A stretch of DNA of 19,164 nucleotides from Polyrhizophydium stewartii (Eukaryota > Chytridiomycota > Chytridiomycetes > Rhizophydiales). The stretch covers positions 1 through 19,164 of the forward strand of contig JADGIZ010000218.1 of the NCBI GenBank assembly GCA_027604665.1, given 5' to 3'. The position numbers were made by a program, and so were the translations under genes. Of the stretch, positions 1 through 9,488 are shown piece after piece (the stretch's first letter is position 1; each line of letters opens with the position of its first letter). Under the pieces are notes generated by a model. It searched no databases. It worked only from the letters and a program-made list of their open reading frames with translations, and was not told where the DNA came from.

Positions 1-80
1 GCCCACTGGCGCTCATGACCTCTTATCGGAAACGGGGTGAAGGAAATTTCATTGTGCATTTCATGTGCTTTAACACACAG

Positions 81-3000
81 TTCGACTTTCTCGCTCATAC
101 AAAGCTCAGGATCTTTTGTGCGCACTTCAATCCACTCTCGCACATCGATGTTGTCATGGCTGCAAACAGAACTGGACTGATCGGCCGAGACTACGGTGTG
201 TTGGTTCAGACCACTCGTTGCGAAGCTTCGCTTGAGCTTGGAACTGACTCTGGAATGTGATGGCAGTGTGGCTCTTGCCAAACGTGCCAAACGCCGATGC
301 AACCGCACAAGGAAGATGGGGTGAGGCGATCAACTCTCCGATTGCGCAATGCATCATATTGTCTCACGCTCTACAACTCGCCAAGACACGCCGCTCGACG
401 CAAGCCTGTTCCGTGGCGTGTTTTGTGTGTGGTCCTTTCTGGCGCCAAACCCAGCCGATCCATATTACGCCGCGTTCTTCCCGCGCTTCCAGACATTCGC
501 AACCTGGACCATCGCAAATCAAGCTGGCCTGTACTACAACATCAACTTTGGCCAAACAGACTCACGCCAGCAAGACTACCCGCGCAACTTCTTCTATGGA
601 GATCCGCCGACAGACAGCGTCCCTTCGACATATGTCACCGGCGCATATGACGTCACCCGCGCACTCGCATATACTCTCGAGCAGGTCAGCGATGCGACGC
701 TGCGCCGATCGCGGATGGCGTCCGTGCTGACATCGGTCGGCAATCAGATCATTGTCGATGCGCAGACGACTGGCGCTGCGCTCGCAAACGGATCGCTTGC
801 GTCGGCGATCACACTCGCAAAGCTCACCAAGGACTACACGACGAAGCCGATGCTTGTCACCATCCCTGCGTTCACGCCGCAAGGCGATCCGCTGCCAAAC
901 CCACTCATAATCGTCGAGCTGCAAGGCAAGAGCTTCACGGACGTATATGACACCGTCGCCAGTGTGTCGCTCGATCCCGTCACGGGCAACGGAAACATGA
1001 CGATCGACAAGTCAAAGTTCTTCTGGTCAGACGCACACGAGCCTGCTGCTCGCCCATCTTTGTCGCCGTGGCTGACGTGCGCGCGGCAATGTCGCACTCA
1101 GGAACGGCAACCGCTCGCTGAGCGATGTGCCGATCGACTCGATGCCCGACAAGGAGGACTTTGTCAAGACATCGGACACGATCGTTGTTGTGATGCTCGG
1201 TGCGACGCGAGTCGGCAGCACTGCTGTGCAACCACACGGCGAGTCTTGCTGATGCAGCGCGTGTGCAGCCATTGCGGCGCTTGTCGCATTGGCGTGTCTC
1301 GCGGCAGCCTTGTTTGTGATTGTCAAGGAGAAGAGCCAGTTCATTCGGCTGTTCTCGCCGCGGCTGCTTGCTGGCATCTCTGTGAGCAGCGCGCAAGAGA
1401 CACACGGCGCTGCAAAGCACACGCTGACCGCACACACGCGCGCGGCGCAGATCGGACTTGCTCTGATGCAAGTGAACTCGTTCCTGCTTGTTGGCAAGAA
1501 CAAGCCTGTCGGATGCGCGCTGCGGCCGTGGCCGGTGCCAGTTGGCGTCAGTGTGGTGCTTGCGTCTATCGTGGCAAAGGTGCGTGCGGTATGGCCATTG
1601 TTGTCGCGATGCACACTGACGTTGCTCTTGCGACTGTTCAAAGAACTTGCGCATTATCAGCGTTTTTGCGTTCAGCATGAGCCGTATGCTCTCACTTTTC
1701 GACCGGCTCAAGAAGATCCACATCATTGCAATTCACACAGTGTTGATCCTTGTTCCGATGGTCAGACGAGCCTCCTGAACCGCCACGAGTCCTTGCGCTG
1801 ATGCTGACCGAGCGTGATTGCGCAGATCCTGCTGGCAGTTGTCACGGCCATCTCGCCCATGACGTCCGATGCTGTGTATGCAAACTGGCTCGACGGATAC
1901 CAGTACACTTGTGTCGCGTCGGCCGCCGTGAACGTTGCAGTCGCTGCAGTCGTTGTCTGGATCGCGCTGCTGATGATCGGCACGTGGGTGCTGTGCTATC
2001 TCAACAGCGGCCTCCCTGACGCATACAACGACACGATCGAGTCGGCCGGGTCGGCCGCAATCATCCTGCTTCTTGGCGCTCTTGCGTTTCTTGCTGGAGC
2101 GTCGCCAGCAACGGCGACATCTGCGTTTGCGCTCGAGACGGTCTGCACGGCCGTGGCGGGCGTGACGGTTCTGATGCTGATGCTGGGCAAGCCCGTGATG
2201 AATTGCATCGTCGAAGAGATTCTCGGCGGCCGGCGTGTCAACAAGGCCGCGCGCGTGCGCACAAAGCGCAGCAGCAGGTCAAGCACTCATTCAGCGAGCA
2301 GCCACTCGCAAGTCACGAGCGTCACGTCGGACTCGTCGTTCAAAGTTTCCAAGTCGTCTGTTGCGGCCATCAACCCCAAGAGCTCGGAGATCGCGAGCGA
2401 TAAGCAAGGGCCAGAACGCCATGCCACACTCGAAACCGAGGCAATGTCGCAAGAGGTGCAGATCGACATCAGTCGTCACAGGATCTCGATTGCAATCCAC
2501 GGTGCGTTGTGCTGGTTGTGCAATCGTGAGCCGCCGAGTCGCAGCAGCGTTGACAGGCATCGGTCGGCACAGCAACGATGCTCGACACAGAGCTGCTGCC
2601 GCAGTGGCGTGCGGCCGCCATCCACCTGTTCCCGACGCCGGTCATGATGATCCGCGTCAGCACCAACAGAGCATCAAAGGCAATCGACGCCGTGCGATGG
2701 CGCTGGTCGGCGTGCGGCGATGTGCTGACATGGTCTTGGCGCTGTGTCCTGGCCGCCTGCAGATCGAGTATCTTCCGTTCGCCGAGCTGACTGGCTTCAA
2801 GCTGCGCACCAACGAACCAAATGTTGGGCAGTGCATGTGCACGCTGCACTTTGGCCGCCGCACCATCACGCTGTGCTTCGCGTCGCCGCTCAAGGCACGC
2901 TGCGCTGCATGTGCGCTGGCTCGGATGTGCTCGTGTGCGAGTGCTGACACGGAGTCGTCGCACGCAGGCGCAGGCATGGGCCGCGCTTCTTGGCCGCGCG

Positions 3001-3138
3001 CTTGTGGCCTGTGCGGGTCAGCGCGACAAGCTCAAAGACACGCACATTGTCACGAGCCTGACGCTCCAGGACCAAGCGGTGGCGGCGAGGCGAGGCGTCT
3101 CTCGGTCGCCGTCTCGCGGCGCTTCCAACGCCAAATGA
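81..3138 (+). CDS. Class C GPCR-like receptor, copy 1 (5' partial)
   Basis: Predicted exons: 81-195, 267-320, 386-1025, 1102-1199, 1269-1381, 1451-1579, 1644-1760, 1826-2501, 2573-2691, 2763-2894, 2968-3138 (TGA). Phases agree throughout. The first three exons encode the C-terminal part of a periplasmic-binding-type ligand domain (NRTGLIGRDY, then VWLLPNV, then PYYAAFFPRF). Splicing 1199 to 1269 builds TM1 (VVVMLAIAALVALACLAAAL); 1381 to 1451 builds TM2 (LLAGISIGLALMQVNSFLLV). TM3 carries GCALRPWPVP, and the second extracellular loop has YQYTC; these two Cys match the disulfide typical of class C receptors. Three more hydrophobic segments follow, giving seven in all. The tail is Ser/Lys-rich (SSRSSTHSASSHSQ) and ends in a PH-like stretch. 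The role would be a plasma-membrane sensor of a small ligand coupled to G proteins; the ligand is unknown. The first exons lie outside the window or are missing. Family assignment is strong; individual splice sites are inferred. Confidence 0.75.
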
Positions 3139-3419
3139 GGCGGCAACGGCAAGACAGCACTCGGTCCTCGGACGGGCCGCTGCTCTTTGCCACCTCATGC
3201 CTCATGGCCGCATTCTTGGTTTCTCTGTGTCCTTCTGCGCGACAGCAGCTCACCACGGCGTTGCGAGCCACCGGCAGGCAAGGCTCCTCAACAACAGACT
3301 CGCCGCTGTTGTGAGACACGCAAGGCGGCGTTTCTGGCGAGAATGAAGCGCTGACGGGTTGGCACACCAGCCGCTGGCGCAAGAGAAAGAGCGCTGGATC
3401 AAAATGTCCATGTTGAGCT
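3139..3419. other. 3' flank of receptor copy 1, no convincing gene
   Basis: This non-coding tail is duplicated at 8000-8280. Open frames exist on both strands, but none shows recognisable protein character or a plausible start and splice context. It presumably carries the 3' UTR of the receptor; no AATAAA was seen here. Confidence 0.5.
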
Positions 3420-3597
3420 CTGAGACGAAGGAGATCAGCCCAAGCCGAATCAGTGTCGTGGCAAGCACATGCTCGGCCGTGTTGGCGTCGCTCGTCTTTG
3501 TGAAGTCATCGATGCAGAGTCCCGCTCTTGCGAGTCGGGCGATACCAGGAACCGTGATCTGTGTGTGCATCTCGAGCCGATTGCCGAGTGCCAACTT
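3410..3597 (-). pseudogene. Possible minus-strand coding fragment, unrecognised
   Basis: Read on the minus strand, this unique stretch next to the duplication border has protein-like composition: LALGNRLEMHTQITVPGI followed by GLCIDDFTKTSDANTAEHV and TTLIRLGLISFVSELNM. An in-frame TGA lies just upstream at about 3610, so it would have to be an internal or terminal exon or a remnant. The downstream end runs straight into the duplicated block, where the frame loses character. It may be a gene fragment truncated when the duplication formed. No family was recognised, and the plus-strand reading of the same bases cannot be excluded. Confidence 0.25.
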
Positions 3598-3599
3598 CG

Positions 3600-3912
3600 A
3601 GCTCGCGGACTCCGTTCAGTCAATACAACGAGGTGACCAGGCCGCGGTGTCCGCGCGCCGACTCACTCAACAACCCCTTGCCCGAGCAGCGGACGCCATG
3701 TCACGCCGAGAGGGGGGGGGCGACTTGCGAGCTTCGCCACCGCGAGCGTCTTTGAGACCCTGCATTCGGCAAGACTCGCGCGGGAGGTCTCATATTCGAC
3801 TCGTCGCGCTTGTCATGTGCCTCATGGATATGTCGGCGGTCGCCTCAGAGCCAACAAATCTCGACCGGCGAAGTTTTCGCATCTCGACGCGAGCCCGGGC
3901 TTTCTCGACGCG
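3600..3912 (+). promoter_or_regulatory. Upstream region of receptor copy 2
   Basis: About 310 bases with no convincing gene, between the unrecognised fragment and the signal-peptide ATG at 3913. It contains a run of nine G near 3711-3719. No TATA box or other named element could be identified; it is called a promoter and 5' UTR region only from position. Confidence 0.35.
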
Positions 3913-6900
3913 ATGCTCGTCGCCATGGCTGTCGGCGCGCTCGTCTTTGCGGTCGGCGCGCAGACCCGCCCGTCGAACAAGACCGCCAACGCCGTCAACA
4001 TTGGATTCCTCGACGTCGGAAACGTCGTCACAGCCGACCAGTTCTACTTTGGTGAGTCGCTGTTTAGTTCATCTGAACCTCCCGGGTCGTCTCTACGCCT
4101 TCCAGCCTCATGGCTGCCGAGCTGCCGAGATTCTCGGGACACGCTCAGCGTGGCCCCTCCCCCTGGGCTCGCCACCCGTGTGACGTTGCCCGCCCGCGCG
4201 CGCCGCCTTGTCCCGTCAACGTCGTGCGGCTGACGCGCTGCCTCTGTCCCGCATCCGCTCGCGCGCCAGGCATGCTCATGGCCGGCAACGAAATCAATGC
4301 CAACGCGACCATCCTGCAGGATGTCACGCTCACCTTTCCGCGTATCCGTATGCAGTCCGCGACGACCCGGCCGGCGGCCGTGTACGACTCTGTTGCGTCC
4401 TTATGCGACTCGGGCCAGTACAGGGCCTTCCTGTGCAGCATCAATAGTGCGACAGGGCAGGCAATCTCTTTGATCTGCCCGACGGTGGGTCCAGTCCGCG
4501 ACCTGCCTTGTTCTTGTTGTCGGTGAGCGAGAATAGAAGATCGGCCACGCTGACGCCTCGCGTCGCGCCGCCGCCGGTCAGATCCCGACGTTTTCGTCCA
4601 CTGCAAAATCGACTCTGCTCAGTAACAAAAAGCTGTGAGTTTAATACACATACGCAACTTTGGGAACATATTCAGCTAACAACACGCTGACGTATAGTTA
4701 CCCACTTTTCTATCGCTCTCAGACACCCCTCACGCCAAACATCCTCACGATGATCGCCATGTTCCGCTACTTTGGCTGGAAGAAGACTGGAATTGTCTAT
4801 GGCGCCTCAGGCCTCTACCCAGAGACAAATGACGCCTCAAAGCAGATGTTTCCCGCATACGGCATCCAGGTGCTCACGAGCATCAAGATCCCAGACTACG
4901 ACTCGACGATCTCGACGCTGTACTATCCGCAGATCAAGGCACAGTTCGACTTTCTCGCCCAGACAAAGCTCAGGATCTTTTGCGCATACTTTGATACAGC
5001 TGTTGTGCTGGATGTTGCCATGGCGGCAAACAGAACTGGACTGATCGGCCGAGACTACGGTGTGTAATATCTGACGGCTAGTTGGAGATCTTGCCAGATT
5101 GTCGAGCTAACCGAGGTATATTTGGTTAGTCTGGTTTTCATTGAACACACCGACGTCAGATGTCAACGCCCAGCGACGATGGGGTAAGTTTTGTATCACT
5201 CATCTCGTCATGCAGCGTGTCAGCTGAAGTATGTTTGAACTGCAAGATACGCCGCTCGACGCAAAACTGCTTTCAGGCTTTCTCGTTCCATCGTTTTCAA
5301 CAGCACCAAACCCAGCCGATCCATATTACGCCGCATTCTTCCCGCGCTTCCAAACATTCGCAACCTGGACCATCGCAAATCAAGCTGGCCTCTACCGTGA
5401 CATCAACTTTGGTCAAACAGACTCACGCCAGCAAGACTACCCGCGCAACTTCTTCTATGGCGATCCGCCGACAGACAGTATTCCTGCGCAAAGCGTGATA
5501 TTCGCATATGACGTCACCCGCGCACTCGCATACACTCTCGAGCAGGTCAGCGATGCGACGCTGCGCCGATCGTAGATGGCGTCCGTGCTGACATCCGTCG
5601 GCAATCAGATCATTGTCGATGCGCAGACGACTGGCGCTGCGCTCGCAAACGGATCGCTTGCGTCGGCGATCACACTCGCAAAGCTCACCAAGGACTACAC
5701 GACGAAGCCGATGCTTGTCACCATCCCTGCGTTCACGCCGCAAGGCGATCCGCTGCCAAACCCGCTCATAATCGTCGAGCTGCAAGGCAAGAGCTTCACG
5801 GACGTATATGACACCGTCGCCAGTGTGTCGCTCGATCCCGTCACGGGCAACGGAAACATGACGATCGACAAGTCAAAGTTCTTCTGGTCAGACGCACACG
5901 AGCCTGCTGCTCGCCCATCTTTGTCGCCGTGGCTGACGTGTGCGCGGCAATGTCGCACTCAGGAACGGCAACCGCTCGCTGAGCGATGTGCCGATCGACT
6001 CGATGCCCGACAAGGAGGACTTTGTCAAGACATCGGACACGATCGTTGTTGTGATGCTCGGTGCGACGCGAGTCGGCAGCACTGCTGTGCAACCACACGG
6101 CGAGTCTTGTTGATGCAGCGCGTGTGCAGCCATTGCGGCGCTTGTCGCTCTGGCGTGTCTCGCGGCAGCCTTGTTTGTGATTGTCAAGGAGAAGAGCCAG
6201 TTCATTCGGCTGTTCTCGCCGCGGCTGCTTGCTGGCATCTCTGTGAGCAGCGCGCAAGAGACACACGGCGCTGCAAAGCACACGCTGACCGCACACACGC
6301 GCGCGGCGCAGATCGGACTTGCTCTGATGCAAGTGAACTCGTTCCTGCTTGTTGGCAAGAACAAGCCTGTCGGATGCGCGCTGCGGCCGTGGCCGGTGCC
6401 AGTTGGCGTCAGTGTGGTGCTTGCGTCTATCGTGGCAAAGGTGCGTGCGGTATGGCCATTGTTGTCGCGATGCACACTGACGTTGCTCTTGCGGCTGTTC
6501 AAAGAACTTGCGCATTATCAGCGTTTTTGCGTTCAGCATGAGCCGTATGCTCTCACTTTTCGACCGGCTCAAGAAGATCCACATCATTGCAATTCACACA
6601 GTGTTGATCCTTGTTCCGATGGTCGGCTGAGCCTCCGGAACCGCCACGAGTCCTTGCGCTGATGCTGACCGAGCGTGATTGCGCAGATCCTGCTGGCGGT
6701 TGTCACGGCCATCTCGCCCATGACGTCCGATGCTGTGTATGCAAACTGGCTCGACGGATACCAGTACACTTGTGTCGCGTCGGCCGCCGTGAACGCTGCA
6801 GTCGCTGCAGTCGTTGTCTGGATCGCGCTGCTGATGATCGGCACGTGGGTGCTGTGCTATCTCAACAGCGGCCTCCCTGACGCATACAACGACACGATCG

Positions 6901-7999
6901 AGTCGGCCGGGTCGGCCGCAATCATCCTGCTTCTTGGCGCTCTTGCGTTTCTTGCTGGAGCGTCGCCAGCAACGGCGACATCTGCGTTTGCGCTCGAGAT
7001 GGTCTGCACGGCCGTGGCGGGCGTGACGGTTCTGATGCTGATGCTGGGCAAGCCCGTGATGAATTGCATCGTCGAAGAGATTCTCGGCGGCCGGCGTGTC
7101 AACAAGGCTGCGCGCGTGCGCACAAAGCGCAGTAGCAGATCGGGGGGGCATTCGGCGAGCAGCCACTCGCAAGTCACGAGCGTCACGTCGGACTCGTCGT
7201 TCAAAGTTTCCAAGTCGTCTGTTGCGGCCATCAACCCAAAGAGCTCGGAGATCGCGAGCGATAAGCAAGGGCCAGAACGCCAGGCCACACTCGAAACCGA
7301 GGCAATGTCGCAAGAGGTCCAGATCGACATCAGTCGCCACAGGATCTCGATTGCAATCCACGGTGCGTTGTGCTGGTTGTGCAATCGTGAGCCGCCGAGT
7401 CGCAGCAGCGTTGACAGGCATCGGTCGGCACAGCAATGATGCTCGACACAGAGCTGCTGCCGCAGTGGCGTGCGGCCGCCATCCACCTGTTCCCGACGCC
7501 GGTCATGATGATCCGCGTCAGCACCAACAGAGCATCAAAGGCAATCGACGCCGTGCGATGGCGCTGGTCGGCGTGCGGCGATGTGCTGACATGGTCTTGG
7601 CGCTGTGTCCTGGCCGCCTGCAGATCGAGTATCTTCCGTTCGCCGAGCTGACTGGCTTCAAGCTGCGCACCGACGAACCAAATGTTGGGCAGTGCATGTG
7701 CGCGCTGCACTTTGGCCGCCGCACCATCACGCTGTGCTTCGCGTCGCCGTTCAAGGCACGCTGCGCTGCATGTGCGCTGGCTCGGATGTGCTCGTGTGCG
7801 AGTGCTGACACGGAGTCGTCGCACGCAGGCGCAGGCATGGGCCGCACTTCTTGGCCGCGCGCTTGTGGCCTGTGCGGGTCAGCGCGACATGCTCAAGGAC
7901 ACGCACATTGTCACGAGCCTGACGCTCCAGGACCAAGCGGTGGCGGCGAGGCGAGGCGTCTCTCGGTCGCCGTCTCGCGGCGCTTCCAACGCCAAATGA
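3913..7999 (+). CDS. Class C GPCR-like receptor, copy 2, with in-frame TAG (possible pseudogene)
   Basis: Predicted exons: 3913-4051, 4270-4484, 4582-4634, 4698-5059, 5130-5183, 5247-5886, 5963-6060, 6130-6242, 6312-6440, 6505-6621, 6687-7362, 7434-7552, 7624-7755, 7829-7999 (TGA). If TAG 5573-5575 is ignored the sum is 3018 nt, or 1005 codons plus stop. The chosen ATG opens a signal peptide (MLVAMAVGALVFAVGAQT); ATG 3928 is an alternative. The ligand domain follows the receptor-family pattern: GFLDVG, AGNEINANATILQDV, FRYFGWKKTGIVYG, RTGLIGRDY. Copy 1 has CGG at the stop position (codon 384), and the downstream seven-TM part is intact in frame. As read, the product would be a secreted ligand domain without membrane anchor. 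It could be a pseudogene, a soluble decoy, a product rescued by readthrough, or an assembly error. The acceptor for exon 3 and the donor for exon 2 are the least certain junctions. Confidence 0.7.
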
Positions 8000-8280
8000 G
8001 GCGGCAACGGCAAGACAGCACTCGGTCCTCGGACGGGCCGCTGCTCTTTGCCACCTCATGCCTCATGGCCACATTCTTGGTTTCTCTGTGTCCTTCTGCG
8101 CGACAGCAGCCCACCACGGCGTTGCGAGCCACCGGCAGACAAGGCTCCTCAACAACCGACTCGCCGCTGTTGTGAGACGCGCAAGGCGGCGTTTCTGGCG
8201 AGAATGAAGCGCTGACGGGTTGGCACACCAGCCGCTGGCGCAAGAGAAAGAGCGCTGGATCAAAATGTCCATGTTGAGCT
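4942..8280 (+). repeat. Segmental tandem duplication, unit 2
   Basis: Second unit of the duplicated block, carrying most of receptor copy 2 and its 3' flank. Besides scattered substitutions it differs from unit 1 by the nonsense change at 5573-5575 and by a small cluster at 7128-7155 in the Ser-rich tail, where unit 2 has a run of seven G and encodes SGGHSA in place of SSTHSA. Confidence 0.95.
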
Positions 8281-8419
8281 TGATGCAGGATATGGCTGCA
8301 GCGGCGCAACCTGGCCCTTCCAGTCCCGCTCGTCTGCGAGCCGGGTGTCTCCCTGGTCGCTGATGTCTGATTTCAGCGCCACTCTCCCGATCGCGACATG
8401 CCACGGCCAAGTTCCCCCG
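8000..8419. other. Intergenic: receptor copy 2 3' flank and upstream region of the small bundle gene
   Basis: Up to 8280 this repeats the 3' flank of copy 1. From 8281 the sequence is unique and should hold the promoter and 5' UTR of the gene starting at 8420. In-frame ATGs at 8345 and 8363 could extend that gene, adding 25 or 19 residues. No regulatory motif is recognisable. Confidence 0.4.
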
Positions 8420-9393
8420 ATGAGCGGCAAACCCGACGTCGACGGCCCGCAGCCCGTCGAGAGCAAGGCGCTGGTTGTTCGGCAGCCGCACCCTGCGTGG
8501 GCAAGCGTCACCCGGCTCTTGCGCTCAACGAGTCTGGATGACAACACGAAGGCCAGGCTCGCAGCCGGCAAGCTGGTGAGCACCTCGCTGCCTGTCCGGC
8601 CGGCACCGAGCGCCACGAGTGCACCGCGCGGATGCTGATGGACCGCCGCGGCAGCACCGCGGGGAGCTGCTCAAGCTGCTCAGCAGCGCCGCGGCCTCGG
8701 CGCGCGCCAACCGCTCGATATGCGACGACGACATCGAGCGCATCATGGACGACGTCGGCGACGGCCTCTTCGCCCTGCGCGGACGCATCATGGACGAGCG
8801 GCTCTCTGCCGAGGCGGGCGACGGCACACCCAGCGACGACAAGCAAGGGTCCCTGGTCCGCACCAACCCGGCCCAGGAGCAAATGTTCAGGACGGTCAAG
8901 TCGGCGCTCAAGGGCAGCGCGGAGGTGCGGAGGCCCTGAATGCTTCGAGTGACTTCGAGGGTTCTGACGCTGCGCCTTCTAACAGAGCAGAGAGAGTGCC
9001 ATCGCCATGCTGGACGTTCTTGTCAAGCAGGTGGACCGGGGCCTCTGGGTTCCGAAATTCAACCAGATCGAGGATACCATTAACGATACCAGCACCCTCG
9101 CCGAGTTTGTCGGCATACTCGCCAAGCGGCGGGATGCAAAGAGCACGGGAGTCAGGGCCGTGACTCGGTTCCTGACCGCCAATCGCCTTGTGATTGCCTC
9201 GACAGTCGTCAGCGTCGCCAGGGCCGCCACAGAAATAGCACCAATCCCTGGGCTCTCCGCGGCCCTCGGGATCCTCAATGAGATCATCCAGAGCATGAAC
9301 GAGGGCTGGGACGCACAAAGGATCATGCAGGCAATCAGCGCCCGCGTCAACGAAGTCAAGGAGATCATTCTTGCCAATATGAGGCGTGTGTAG
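8420..9393 (+). CDS. Stand-alone MLKL-NTD-like four-helix-bundle protein
   Basis: Exons 8420-8575, 8655-8924, 8986-9393 join in phase 0 (introns of 79 and 61 nt) to give about 277 aa ending TAG-TAA. The N-terminal half is helical and charged (ICDDDIERIMDDVGDGLFAL). The C-terminal half contains LVIASTVVSVARAATEIAPI-PGLSAALGILNEIIQSM, which aligns with FEVASTILTVAKKAADFVPI-PGIGVALSMIETVLDNV of the large gene at 11882-17310. The shared core is VAST, then VA, then PIPG, then AL. This hydrophobic helix-PIPG-helix signature is known to me from fungal proteins with MLKL-type N-terminal domains, which act at membranes in cell death. There is no kinase or LRR part, so it may be a truncated paralogue, a decoy or inhibitor, or a partner. 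The start could lie upstream at 8345. Confidence 0.65.
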
Positions 9394-9488
9394 TAAAATC
9401 GATTGTAACATATGCAGGGTGTTGTTCAGTTGGACTCGGAATTATGTGGCCGCATCACGATTACGCTATGCACATGGCCCTGGCTTGA
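9394..9488. other. Convergent intergenic spacer
   Basis: Ninety-five bases separate the TAG-TAA end of the small bundle gene from the TAG end of the minus-strand gene. It must contain both 3' UTRs or they overlap; no canonical AATAAA was seen on either strand. Confidence 0.5.

Larger units (their letters stand above)
78..3419 (+). repeat. Segmental tandem duplication, unit 1 (about 3.34 kb)
   Basis: The block matches 4942-8280. The offset is 4864 near 81 and 4861 from about 386 on. Identity is patchy in 78-440, where introns are largely unlike, higher in 440-714, and near-complete from 715 to 3419, including introns and about 280 bases past the stop codon. The right border is sharp: both units share ...ATGTCCATGTTGAGCT and then diverge completely. 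The left border coincides with the CAG of a splice acceptor in unit 1. Confidence 0.95.

Noticed and set aside
980..1726. Long antisense open frame (248 aa), repeated at 5841-6587
   Set aside because: It lies opposite the spliced receptor exons, its composition is Arg/Cys/His-rich without protein character, and its openness follows from GC-rich coding sequence on the other strand.
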